Shown in pieces: positions 6,502-15,694 of a stretch of 19,202 nt of DNA. Each line of letters opens with the position of its first letter. Positions within the stretch are counted from its first letter, which is position 1. Origin of the DNA: Rhizorhapis sp. SPR117. GTDB lineage: Bacteria > Pseudomonadota > Alphaproteobacteria > Sphingomonadales > Sphingomonadaceae. A program made the position numbers and the translations under genes. Location: positions 1 to 19,202 of the forward strand of contig NZ_JAKKIE010000061.1 in assembly GCF_021742065.1 (NCBI RefSeq), in the 5' to 3' direction. The notes beneath the pieces were generated by a model. The model had not been told where the DNA came from and searched no databases. It saw nothing but the letters and a program-made list of their open reading frames with translations.

Positions 6502-9500
6502 CCGTGCCGATCTCGCTTGCGGCCTTTCGATCGCTGACCTCGACCGGTTTGAGCGCACGCTGCGCGAGACCGAAGGGGTTGACCTGACCGAAGCGAAGGA
6601 AGGGTTGGTCGATGGCCTGCTCGGCCTGGCGCTCAACCACTGTAGTGGGGCAGGACCCGAAGGTGCGGTGCTTTACGCGGCAAAGCCGTCGGCGCAGCTG
6701 GTCAGCGGGTTTCTTCGGCCGCGCTTCAATCAGGACGGCGACGATGAGACCAGCGATATCCGAATCGCGACCATCGGCATGGATCTTCAGCTTGCTGCCG
6801 AAGCAACCGGGGCGATCGAGGTTGTGCCCGAGCTTGCGATCTATGTGCGGGTGTTGCCCAGCTGGACCGAGATCAGCGACCCCCGCCACGACATGATGCC
6901 GCAGGTGCAGCTTTCGCGTCCAGCCCGGCAGCAGGTAGACGCGCTTGCCCAGACTTATGTCAACGCGGCACTCGCCGAGCTTGAACCCGTCGTAGACGTC
7001 GATCCGGACGAACGCAGCGGCGACGCGACCGCCGCGGCCGATACGGCGCGGGAACGCGCCGATGTCGCCGCCGACGAGGCAGCCGGCGGTGATGCCGACG
7101 CCCGCGGGACGGCGCAGGCCGCGGCGCAAGCTGCCGACCGTGCCGAGCGTGATGCCGCCGCGCTGGCGGCGCGGCAGGTGCAACGCCGCGCCTCTCAGCA
7201 ACGCCGGCAGGAGTCGGTCTCGGCGATCCGGCGTGCCGCTTACGAGCGGGCATTCCGCGAGCTGGGCATCCAGATCATGACCGCCGACGGCAGCCGGCCG
7301 ATTACGCCGGGCGACCTCGAAGACCCTGAGACGAGCGACGCGGCGGCGCTCGATGGCGCGGCAGCGCTCGACGATGCGGAAGTGCCGCCGGTTGGTCCCG
7401 AAGGCGGGGACGAGCAGGCTGACGATGATGGGCCGCCGCCGGCCACCGGGAGTCTCGGGCCGCTGCGCCCCGAAATCGGCCGGCTCGAAGACCGGCATGC
7501 CGCGCCGCAGCCGATCCCGCAAAAATGGCGGCGGTTCGCCCTGCCGGTCGCGCCGGTTCTGCTCGACATTGCCGATGCTGACGCTCGCGACGCGGCCACA
7601 CGCGGCTTTGGTGCCGTCGTGGCGGGCGCAGTCGACGCGGTGCTGATCCCCTGGCTCGCCAGCGAAGAAGGGCAGCGCGAAGCCTATCGACCGGGCGAGC
7701 ATGTGCTGCCGAGCCACTTTGCCGACGAAGCAAGCTGGAACGCCTATCTTGATGCGATGCGTGCGCGGCATCCCGCCGCCATCGACGAGATCCGCCCGCA
7801 GCTTGGTGGCGTCACGCTCGTCGCCGACATCGATCCCGACTTTGTCGATCCCGCTCGCGTGAACTGTCGCCTCGCGATCGAAAACGCGGCGAGCGATCCC
7901 CCCACGAGGCGCGCGATGTCGGTCGAGCATGCGATCTTCCAGGTCGCGTTGACCGCGAACATGGCGCCCGGGGCGCATCGGCCGTTGCGGCTCGATCGCG
8001 TACAGCCATCCTATCGCTTCCGCGACTGGCTCGATTATCCGGCCATGGGCCTGAACTGCGGCGTCGAGCCGCTGGTCCGTTCGGACGGACAGGTCAGCCT
8101 GCGCACCTCCTGGGCGCCGCGCTACGCGCAGCCGCGCATCGATCCACGGGACATCCCGGGGGTTCCAACCAGCTATGCGGCACTGAGCGATCCTGGCATC
8201 GACATCGCGCAGCTCCTGGCGCTGCCCGACGCCTATGATCGCTGGATCGACCACCAACGCGGTCTCGATGCAGGTGCCGGACTTGATGCGGAGCTCGCCG
8301 AACGAGAGCGTGCGCAGCACGGCCGCGACATCGAGGCCTATGTCCGGGAAAGCGGCTACATCCGCGCAGGAATCTTGCTCCTGATAGATGCCCGTGCCGC
8401 CGCGCAGGCGCTCGAAGTCGGTGCGACCGATCCTGATCTGGCAGCGCGGGCTGCCCCTTGGCAGGCTTGGCTGCATACCAACACGACCTTCGCCGCCTAC
8501 GGTGGCGCGCGCTACACCGATTGGCGGCTCTTCCAGCTCGCCTTCATCCTCGCTCACATCCCGACACTGGCGAGCCGTATGCCGGCCTATGCCGATCGCT
8601 TCGATCCGTTTCGCGACGAACTGTCGGCGAGCCTACTCTATTTTCCGACCGGCGGCGGCAAGTCCGAGGCCTTTTTCGGTCTGCTCATCTTCAACCTCTT
8701 CCTCGATCGCCTGCGTGGCAAGGACCGCGGCGTTACCGCGCTCGTGCGCTATCCTCTGCGCCTGCTCACTCTCCAACAGGCGCGCCGGCTGATGCGGATC
8801 CTGGTCTGCGCCGAGCTGGTTCGTCTCGACTGCGGTATCGGCAGCTGGCCGTTCGAAATCGGATTCTGGGTGGGGTCGGGCAACACGCCTAACCGCGTCG
8901 CGCAAGGCTTCGGCGGCGTGCCGACGATTGGCAACGGTCCCGCCGATGACGCGGCGCTGCTGCAGCCCCCGGCCGGATCGAACGCCGCCGCCTGCCGCCG
9001 CTCCTACCGCTATCGTGAGGCGCTCGACTCCTATGACAAGCTGCGCAGCTGTCCGGCCTGCGGTCAGCCGACCGGCATGCGACGCTATCCGCTTCAGCAC
9101 GGCCGGGTCGGCATCGTCTGCTTCAACGATGCGACCTGCGCCTGGAATCTCGCCAATCCGGCGCGACTTTTACGTGTGCCGCTGCCGTTCCTACTGACCG
9201 ACGACACGATCTATCAGCGGGCGCCGTCGGTGGTGCTCGGCACGATCGACAAGCTCGCGCTTATCGGTCAGCACGACCGCACGATCAATGCGCTTGCCGG
9301 CATGTTCGGGGCGGCGCGCTATCGCGATCCACAAAGCGGCCATCTGTTCATGCCGCGATCGCGCAGCCAGCTCGAGGATGCGGAGCACGCCGGCTGGACT
9401 CGGCTGGCGCCTGCCTTTGCGCAGGGCGAGCCGATTTTTCTCGATCCGTTTCCCAGTCTCGTCATCCAGGACGAGGGCCATCTCCTCGACGAGAGCCTCG

Positions 9501-11149
9501 GCACTTTCTCGGGGCTGTTCGAGACGATCTTCGAGCAACTGCTCCGCCGCTTGGGCGCGACCAGGCTCTCGCCCAGCGTGGCGCAATGGACCCCTGCGGG
9601 TGGCGCGAGTATGACGCGGCTTGCCAAAGTGATCGCCGCAACCGCGACGATCTCCGATCCCGATCGGCAGCTGCGCGTGCTCTACCAGCGCGAACCGCTG
9701 CGCTTCCCCTGTCCGGGTCCGAGCCTCTACGAAAGCTTCTACTCGACGCCGCGCGAGCCGCTCCGCCCAGAACGGATCGCCTATCGCGAGACATTGGCGC
9801 CGCGCGACCGGGCCGAGGGCGCGACGCCGCGCATGCGCGTCTATGTGTCGGTGATGACCAATGGTCGCCTGCATACCATGACGACCTCCGCCGTGGTCTC
9901 GGCCTATCATCTGGCGTTCACCCGGATCTGGCAGGCGCTGGAGGCAGGGGACGCGCATGGTGCGGTGAACCGCTTGATCGGGGCCCTGTCGCCCAACAAT
10001 CCACTGAGCGGCTTTCGGACGGCAGCACTTCGCGCACTCGTAGACCAACCTAACGTGCTGGCGACGCTTCTCGACCTGCAGCGCATCTCGCTGACCTATG
10101 TCACCAACAAGAAGGGCGGCGATCAGATCATCGAGACGCTCGGCGCCCAGGTTGAGCGCGATCAGCGCGCCGCCGGAATCGCCGACCAGCCCTTCGTCAC
10201 CGCGCTGATTTCCGGCGGCGTGACGATCGCCGAGATCCAGGAGGTGATGGAGCGCGCCGAAGGGCCGGGACGACCGGGCTCCGACTTTCCAGCACTGGGG
10301 GAGAGTCTGCGCAACATCGTCGCGACCTCCGCGATCAGCCACGGCGTCGACGTCGACAAGTTCAACGCGATGTTCTTCGCCGGACTGCCCGCCGACATCG
10401 CCGAATATATCCAGGCATCGAGCCGCGTCGGTCGCACCCATGTCGGCTTTTCGATACTGATTCCGACCCCGCACAGTCGCCGCGACCGGTACGTGGTGGA
10501 GACGCACGACCAGTTCCATCGCTTCCTGGAACGGATGATTCCGCCGCCGGCGGTGCAGCGCTGGGCGGATCGCGCCATCCGCCGGATCATCCCGAGCCTG
10601 CTGCAGGCCTATCTCTGCGGTGTCGTCGAGCAGGAAGCCTTCCAGGCCGCGCCCGACAACGCCAAGGACAGCGCACAGGGCTTCCGCACGGCCTCAGCGG
10701 TCAAGACCTGGGCCGATCGCATGAGCGCTAGCCGCGCCGGCGGTGGCGCCGTCGGTGCGGTCGCTGATTTCGCATTGGACGCGATCGGCCTTGAGGGCCG
10801 CGAGCCGGGCGCAATCGGCGCCTCGCCGCACGCCGACCACTATCGCGATTTCGTCGAGCGCCAGGTCAGCATCATCCTTGAGCTCTTCACCCACCGCTTC
10901 GACCCCGCGACGCTTGCCAACTTCTGGACGGTCAAGCAGTCGGAAACGATCCGTAAGCCGATGACCTCGCTGCGCGACGTCGATGCCGGCGGCGTGATCC
11001 AGGCGGCGACCCGCGATCCGTGGCGCGAGCGCCGCGTCAATCTCGAAACCGTCCGGCAGGTGATGCGCATCATTCGCGGGCAGAGCCGGGCCATTCGTTC
11101 CGATGTCGATGCGGAGCCGAACCTGATCGATACGGAGGATCCGCGATGA
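6491..11149 (+). CDS. drmA: DrmA-like SF2 helicase of a DISARM-like system
   Basis: The protein has 1552 residues. Motif I is LLYFPTGGGKSEAF with K724; motif II is D994-E995-G996-H997 in VIQDEGHLLDESLG; motif VI is QASSRVGRTHVGF with R1312 and R1315. A Cys4 zinc site (C854, C857, C877, C883) lies between motifs I and II. This matches DrmA, the ATPase/translocase that forms the DrmAB core of DISARM and loads on DNA ends or overhangs of incoming phage DNA. The 720 residues before motif I are unusually long and include an Ala/Arg/Asp-rich low-complexity stretch at about 174-255, probably a helical linker. The start is ATG 6491. The stop overlaps the drmB ATG (ATGA). The family assignment rests on motifs plus the DUF1998 neighbour. 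Confidence 0.8.
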   Translation: MTDSRADLACGLSIADLDRFERTLRETEGVDLTEAKEGLVDGLLGLALNHCSGAGPEGAVLYAAKPSAQLVSGFLRPRFNQDGDDETSDIRIATIGMDLQLAAEATGAIEVVPELAIYVRVLPSWTEISDPRHDMMPQVQLSRPARQQVDALAQTYVNAALAELEPVVDVDPDERSGDATAAADTARERADVAADEAAGGDADARGTAQAAAQAADRAERDAAALAARQVQRRASQQRRQESVSAIRRAAYERAFRELGIQIMTADGSRPITPGDLEDPETSDAAALDGAAALDDAEVPPVGPEGGDEQADDDGPPPATGSLGPLRPEIGRLEDRHAAPQPIPQKWRRFALPVAPVLLDIADADARDAATRGFGAVVAGAVDAVLIPWLASEEGQREAYRPGEHVLPSHFADEASWNAYLDAMRARHPAAIDEIRPQLGGVTLVADIDPDFVDPARVNCRLAIENAASDPPTRRAMSVEHAIFQVALTANMAPGAHRPLRLDRVQPSYRFRDWLDYPAMGLNCGVEPLVRSDGQVSLRTSWAPRYAQPRIDPRDIPGVPTSYAALSDPGIDIAQLLALPDAYDRWIDHQRGLDAGAGLDAELAERERAQHGRDIEAYVRESGYIRAGILLLIDARAAAQALEVGATDPDLAARAAPWQAWLHTNTTFAAYGGARYTDWRLFQLAFILAHIPTLASRMPAYADRFDPFRDELSASLLYFPTGGGKSEAFFGLLIFNLFLDRLRGKDRGVTALVRYPLRLLTLQQARRLMRILVCAELVRLDCGIGSWPFEIGFWVGSGNTPNRVAQGFGGVPTIGNGPADDAALLQPPAGSNAAACRRSYRYREALDSYDKLRSCPACGQPTGMRRYPLQHGRVGIVCFNDATCAWNLANPARLLRVPLPFLLTDDTIYQRAPSVVLGTIDKLALIGQHDRTINALAGMFGAARYRDPQSGHLFMPRSRSQLEDAEHAGWTRLAPAFAQGEPIFLDPFPSLVIQDEGHLLDESLGTFSGLFETIFEQLLRRLGATRLSPSVAQWTPAGGASMTRLAKVIAATATISDPDRQLRVLYQREPLRFPCPGPSLYESFYSTPREPLRPERIAYRETLAPRDRAEGATPRMRVYVSVMTNGRLHTMTTSAVVSAYHLAFTRIWQALEAGDAHGAVNRLIGALSPNNPLSGFRTAALRALVDQPNVLATLLDLQRISLTYVTNKKGGDQIIETLGAQVERDQRAAGIADQPFVTALISGGVTIAEIQEVMERAEGPGRPGSDFPALGESLRNIVATSAISHGVDVDKFNAMFFAGLPADIAEYIQASSRVGRTHVGFSILIPTPHSRRDRYVVETHDQFHRFLERMIPPPAVQRWADRAIRRIIPSLLQAYLCGVVEQEAFQAAPDNAKDSAQGFRTASAVKTWADRMSASRAGGGAVGAVADFALDAIGLEGREPGAIGASPHADHYRDFVERQVSIILELFTHRFDPATLANFWTVKQSETIRKPMTSLRDVDAGGVIQAATRDPWRERRVNLETVRQVMRIIRGQSRAIRSDVDAEPNLIDTEDPR

Positions 11150-13365
11150 GCGACACCCGCAGCTATGAGCACGGCAGCCTGCCGCCGCCACCTCAGCCGC
11201 CGCGCATGAATCGGTCGCAGCCACAGCTGGCCACCGTCTATGCGCCGGGCGCGATGTTCACCTGGGAAGGCGGCAAGGGTGCTTGTATCGCAGCGCCTGT
11301 CGAAGGCGCGCCCACGATCGATTTCTCGAACAACTCGACGCGTCGCGAGCAGATTTTCGAGACAATGACCGAATATTGCGAAAGCTGGCTTCAGCGCGGA
11401 CTCAACATCAACCGACCGGTGCCGGTCTACGGAGTCCAGCTTCTCGACGGATGCTTCTACAGCGAATCGCGCACCGGCGTTCCCACCGTCTCGATCGCCA
11501 GCGATCGGTTCGACTTCTTTCGCCCCGACCGCATCGGTTATGTGCCGGGGCCGCTGGTCTATCGCTGCGATCATTGCGAGATCGTCCGCGAATATAGCTC
11601 ACCCGCACACCAGATGGCGGACCCGTTGCCGACCGCCTGCCGCGCGCAGGAGGGTGGAGAATGCCGTTGGCGCCAGCTCGACGTCGTCTATGCGCACTGG
11701 TCGGGTGGGCTCGAAGGCCTTTCGCCCTATCGCTACTCGCTCGGCGCCGATGGGCAGTTGCGCAAAATTCCGCGCTGCCAATGCGGCAACGAAACCTTCC
11801 GCCTCATCAAGCGGGGCAATCAATTCTCGCGCTGGCGCTTCAAATGTACCGGCTGCCAGGGCGAGCGCGAACTCTACCAGAACGACCCCTTCACTCTGGG
11901 ATTGCTCAAACCGCGGATCGAGGCCGGTACGGCGCATACCAAGGCCGAGATCCATATGAACCCGGTCTCCTATCGCGCTTCACCGGTCTTCTACGTCCAG
12001 GCGGCCCGGTTCATCGTCTATGACAATGACGCCGAGATCGTTACGATCCTCGGCCCCAACCGCCAGCCGGAATTGACCGCCAAGCTTGCCGCGCTACACG
12101 GATTTGGCGGCGCCGATCCGACCCCCGATCAGATCCGCGCGCAGCTCGCCGCCAAGGGACGCGACGCGATGTATCCGGTCTATGAGCGCGTCCTGCGCCA
12201 AGCCGTCGAAGCTGAGGCCAGCGGTGATGCGGGCACGGCCCAATCGCTTGGCGACATGGCCCGCGACATGCTTCAGGGCTGGTATGATGTCGGCGACGTC
12301 GTTCCCGAATCCCAGGCGAGCCCGGCCCTACGCCAGCAGGTGATCGATCGGCATGATCGCCAATATGCCCGGCGGTTCGATCCGATGCGCAGCACCATCG
12401 AGCATGATGCACTGCGCCGCCGCAAGCTCGAGCCCACCGGCCAGTCCGCCAATTTGCGCCATGCGCATGCCGATCTCGCCCGCGAATTCGGCGATCCCGC
12501 CCGCCAAGCGAGCTATGAGCAGCGCGTCGCCGCCGAGCTTGCTCGCGCCGGTATCGAGGATGCCCGGCTCATCCGCGACCTCGACATGGTCGAATTCTCG
12601 TTCGGCTATACCCGCGTGGCGGCGACCCCCGAGACGGTCCAGAAGGACCGGCCGATGCCGGTTCGCCTGATGGGCTTCCCGCGCCTCCAGAACAACAAGC
12701 GCCCGATCTATGTGATCGAGCAACAGAATGAGGCGCTTTATTTCCGGCTCGACGCCGCTGCGGTCGGGGCGTTCCTGCGCCGCAACGGCGTCATGCCGCA
12801 GATGCCGCCTTCGCCCAAGACGATCGGCGGTGAGCTGATCGAGAGCTATGATGATTTTGGGTTGTTCCTGCGCGATTTCGCCGTGCGCGACGAGGCGAGC
12901 CGGGTGCGGCGCCGTGACATCGCATCAAGCGTGTTTCTGCTGCTGCACAGCCTGTCGCATCACGTAATGCATGGCATCGCGCGCTTCTCGGGGCTCGATC
13001 TCGGCTCGATGAGCGAGGCGATCTATCCTGCCGACCTCGCCTTCCTCGTCCACCGCCGCGGCATGACCGAGGATCTTGGCAACATCTCCTCGATGTGGCG
13101 CGACCACAATGCCGCCTTTCTCGACTATCTTGTCTCGCGCCGCGAACTCCGCTGCGGCTCCGGGACCTTGTGCGATCACCGCGGCGGTGCCTGTCCCGCC
13201 TGCATCATGATCCCGGAGAGCTCGTGCATCGCCGGCAACCAGCTCCTATCGCGCGCCTCGCTCGTCGGCGGCCGCGCGCCGATCTGGGATCTCGATCAGA
13301 CTCCGCTTACCGGCTATTTCCAAGTGGTGCGCGATCTTGCGCAGCCTCAGGCCGACACCGCCTGA
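11146..13365 (+). CDS. drmB: DrmB-like DUF1998 protein
   Basis: The protein has 739 residues. Cysteine pairs at C141/C144 (CDHC), in RCQCGNETF and in KCTGCQG suggest zinc-binding modules in the N-terminal half. The C-terminus has the DUF1998 hallmarks: LLHSLSHH (601-606) and a cysteine cluster C670, C676, C683, C686, C694 around HRGGACPACIMIPESSC, ending with LLSRASLVGG. DrmB forms the stable complex with DrmA that is the conserved core of DISARM. The start is ATG 11146 with GGAGG at 11134-11138 and an ATGA overlap with drmA; the frame is open further upstream but only as a shadow of drmA. The last 19 bases overlap the convergent methyltransferase gene, leaving no room for a terminator. Confidence 0.82.
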   Translation: MSDTRSYEHGSLPPPPQPPRMNRSQPQLATVYAPGAMFTWEGGKGACIAAPVEGAPTIDFSNNSTRREQIFETMTEYCESWLQRGLNINRPVPVYGVQLLDGCFYSESRTGVPTVSIASDRFDFFRPDRIGYVPGPLVYRCDHCEIVREYSSPAHQMADPLPTACRAQEGGECRWRQLDVVYAHWSGGLEGLSPYRYSLGADGQLRKIPRCQCGNETFRLIKRGNQFSRWRFKCTGCQGERELYQNDPFTLGLLKPRIEAGTAHTKAEIHMNPVSYRASPVFYVQAARFIVYDNDAEIVTILGPNRQPELTAKLAALHGFGGADPTPDQIRAQLAAKGRDAMYPVYERVLRQAVEAEASGDAGTAQSLGDMARDMLQGWYDVGDVVPESQASPALRQQVIDRHDRQYARRFDPMRSTIEHDALRRRKLEPTGQSANLRHAHADLAREFGDPARQASYEQRVAAELARAGIEDARLIRDLDMVEFSFGYTRVAATPETVQKDRPMPVRLMGFPRLQNNKRPIYVIEQQNEALYFRLDAAAVGAFLRRNGVMPQMPPSPKTIGGELIESYDDFGLFLRDFAVRDEASRVRRRDIASSVFLLLHSLSHHVMHGIARFSGLDLGSMSEAIYPADLAFLVHRRGMTEDLGNISSMWRDHNAAFLDYLVSRRELRCGSGTLCDHRGGACPACIMIPESSCIAGNQLLSRASLVGGRAPIWDLDQTPLTGYFQVVRDLAQPQADTA

Positions 13366-15107
13366 GCTTCGGTCGGCTCCTCAATCTCCGCGGTATCGGC
13401 CTTGCCCGCCTTCGGCACGAGAATGCCGTCGAGCGCCGCGAGCAATGGCCCGAGCTTGCTATCGAGAGCCTCGGCGGTCGCCGGCAACGTGTCCGCCGAC
13501 GGCAGCGCGAGGCGCGCAAGGAGGCGTGCCGACACGCTGAAACTGCCTGATACCGCCGAGAAGCGCTGGTTGATGATCGCGGTGTTGAGCAGGGCCGCCA
13601 GCAGGTCCGGGGAGACCGCGACCTTGTTGGCGATCGGCTCCAGCACGATCACGTGGTTCTCTGCAACATAGCCATGCATGGCATGCGCGTCTGCGAAGGC
13701 TTGGCTGACTGCGGCGGCGTTGAGGCGGCGCTGCTGGTCGCGGTTGCTCGTACGCTGGACGAGTACCGAACGGCCAAAACTCGCATAGCGGACCGCCGCG
13801 AGATCGTGCGGTTCATACCACGCCGCCGTCGCGGTGCGGGTGCCGCCCTGGAAGACGAAACTGCCATCCGGTCGCACATCCGACGCCCAGAGCACCGGCA
13901 AGCGCCCGGGCCCTGGGTCAGCATGGAGGCGCTTGCCTTCGCGCGTTGGCACAACTTTGCCGACCCGCATCTGATACCCATAGTCGGCGATGGTTGACGC
14001 CGCCTTGGTCCCGACGAGCTGCTGATGATCTCCACCGCCCCCGGCGCGTGGGACCGGCAGCGTCCAAGGCTCGCCGCCGCCCGGCGTGTCGGCGGTCCCA
14101 AGCGCCATGCGGCCGCCGGCCGCGTCGATCACCCCAAGTGCATAGGGCTTGGACTCTGCCAGGGCATTTTCGCGATGACGCCGCAGCACGAGGAGGCAGA
14201 CATCCTGCGTCGCGTCGAGAAACAGATCCTCGCGCTGCTGGTGGAGATCGATCCGGATGACATCGGCGCGATCGAGAATTTCCTCGCGCAGTCCGGCAAA
14301 ATAGGGACCGGCGACGAAGCTTGTCGGCAACACGAAGGCGAAAGCGCCACCGGACTTCAGCCAATCCAGCGCTCGGATCACGAAAAGCGCGTAGAGATTG
14401 GTGTGCCCGCCGAGGTCCGCACGCCCGGCCAAAGCCTTGGCCTCCTCGGCGCCCGCTCTCCACACCTTGCTGTAGGGTGGATTGCCGATCGCCACATCGA
14501 AGGTCGCCGGCAGCTCCGCGGTCAGCGCATTGGCGCACAGCACCAGATTGCCAGTGTCGACCTCCTGTTCCCATTCGCGCCGAATCATCCGCTTCAGCAA
14601 GGCGGCCGAGATGCGGGCGAGGCCCGGATCGATCTCCACGCCCCTTAGTTGACCGATCACGGCGGCGCAGGCCTTGCCCGGCGCTTGGCCTTTCGCGATC
14701 CGGCGCTCGATCAGTAGCCGCGCCGTCGGTACGAGGAAGGAGCCGCCGCCACACGCCGGATCGAGGATACGCAATGGCGCGGTGAGATCGACCAATTCAC
14801 CGATTGCGGCCAAAGTCGCAGATGCCAGCCCCGGCGGCGTGAAATAGGCCGAGAGCGCTTTGCGTCTGGTGTCGCCGATCAGCCGAGCATAGGCGCTCGC
14901 GATCGCATAATCCTGCACATCGGCATCGAGCGGGGCGGCCAACGCCCGCGCCTCCGCCACAAGGCCGGCGCCGTCTTTCTCGTCGATGAGCGCGAGACAG
15001 AAGTCGTCCGGCGCGAACCGCTCGAGGATCGCCTTGGAATGGAGGCGCACGAAGCTCAGCAACTGACGGAAGCTGGCGTCGCCTGCCGGGAGAGGAGCGG
15101 TCGCCAT
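13347..15107 (-). CDS. Adenine-class (N6) DNA methyltransferase, Eco57I/TaqI-like
   Basis: The protein has 586 residues. The SAM-binding motif I is DPACGGGSF (116-124), preceded by AYFTPPGLA, and the catalytic motif IV is N209-P-P-Y212 in IGNPPYSKV, typical of N6-adenine methyltransferases. The C-terminal 300 residues (WASDVRPDGS, YVAENHVIVLEPI) resemble the target-recognition part of type IIG/TaqI-like enzymes. No endonuclease domain is seen. The start at 15107 overlaps the stop of the Fic gene (TGATG), so it is translationally coupled to the mobile-mystery pair; the open frame extends further upstream only as a shadow of the Fic gene. It is the likely self-marking enzyme of the DISARM-like system. 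It is shorter than typical DrmMI and is not a cytosine-C5 enzyme like DrmMII. Confidence 0.87.
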   Translation of the reverse strand: MATAPLPAGDASFRQLLSFVRLHSKAILERFAPDDFCLALIDEKDGAGLVAEARALAAPLDADVQDYAIASAYARLIGDTRRKALSAYFTPPGLASATLAAIGELVDLTAPLRILDPACGGGSFLVPTARLLIERRIAKGQAPGKACAAVIGQLRGVEIDPGLARISAALLKRMIRREWEQEVDTGNLVLCANALTAELPATFDVAIGNPPYSKVWRAGAEEAKALAGRADLGGHTNLYALFVIRALDWLKSGGAFAFVLPTSFVAGPYFAGLREEILDRADVIRIDLHQQREDLFLDATQDVCLLVLRRHRENALAESKPYALGVIDAAGGRMALGTADTPGGGEPWTLPVPRAGGGGDHQQLVGTKAASTIADYGYQMRVGKVVPTREGKRLHADPGPGRLPVLWASDVRPDGSFVFQGGTRTATAAWYEPHDLAAVRYASFGRSVLVQRTSNRDQQRRLNAAAVSQAFADAHAMHGYVAENHVIVLEPIANKVAVSPDLLAALLNTAIINQRFSAVSGSFSVSARLLARLALPSADTLPATAEALDSKLGPLLAALDGILVPKAGKADTAEIEEPTEAQAVSA

Positions 15108-15694
15108 CAGCTTCTCGCAAATGCCAGCAGCGGCGCGAAGTCGTGCTGGTCGGCCGCGCGCAGCGCGGCGATATATTCGGCGCGCAACGTACCGATGTCG
15201 CGCAGCGTCCCGCCACCCCAGCTGAAGGGCGCGCCGCCGAGCTGGACGATGATCAAATCCGCCATCAGCCGGGCGTGCCGGCCGTTGCCGTTGGGAAAGG
15301 GATGGATCGCGACCAGCCCATGATGCAACCGGACCGCGATCTCGTCCGGCGGGAAGGACCCATGATCTATCCAATAGCGCGCGTCTCGCAAAAGGCCGCC
15401 GAGCTGGACGTGGATCTGCACGGGATCGATCCCGATATTCTTGCCCGTCTTCCGGGTCGAACCGGCCCACGACCAGACGTCCCCGAACATCCGCCTGTGT
15501 AGTTCAAACACAAAGCCTTCAGTCAAAAGTTCGACATCGCGACGGCGTTCGGTCCAGGCCACAGCCTCGTCGATGTTGGCCTGCTCCGCTTCGTTGAGAT
15601 CGGCGCGAGTCGTGATCCACGTCTGCAGCAGCCCCTCGCGCTCTTCGGCGTCGAGGGGTGTCGCATCGTCAGGCTGCGCGAACAGATCCGTCAC
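15107..15694 (-). CDS. Mobile mystery protein B (Fic-domain protein)
   Basis: The protein has 195 residues. The Fic core motif is HPFPNGNGRHAR at 131-142. The usual acidic residue before GNGR is replaced by asparagine, as I recall for the mobile mystery protein B family, so AMP transfer in the classic manner is uncertain. An upstream segment, FVFELHRRMFGDVWSWAG, is also typical of the family. The start is GTG at 15694, overlapping the stop of mobile mystery protein A (GTGA), and the stop overlaps the methyltransferase start. These A/B pairs travel with mobile elements and restriction loci; their job is not established. Coupling to a methyltransferase suggests a regulatory or addiction role, which is inference. 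Confidence 0.9.
   Translation of the reverse strand: MTDLFAQPDDATPLDAEEREGLLQTWITTRADLNEAEQANIDEAVAWTERRRDVELLTEGFVFELHRRMFGDVWSWAGSTRKTGKNIGIDPVQIHVQLGGLLRDARYWIDHGSFPPDEIAVRLHHGLVAIHPFPNGNGRHARLMADLIIVQLGGAPFSWGGGTLRDIGTLRAEYIAALRAADQHDFAPLLAFARS

Noticed and set aside
6341..8557. 738-codon open frame on the minus strand inside drmA
   Set aside because: It is antisense to a clear helicase gene with intact motifs; long shadow frames are expected in high-GC DNA, and the translation is Arg-rich without domains.
9191..10519. 442-codon minus-strand open frame inside drmA
   Set aside because: It is antisense to the DEGH and SRVGRT helicase motifs, has no recognisable domain, and has the composition of a GC-rich shadow.
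3559..15107. Search by eye for a DrmC phospholipase D motif and for a separate nuclease
   Set aside because: No HxKxxxxD pair was found in the translated genes; the only clear nuclease domain is the HNH of Cap5.
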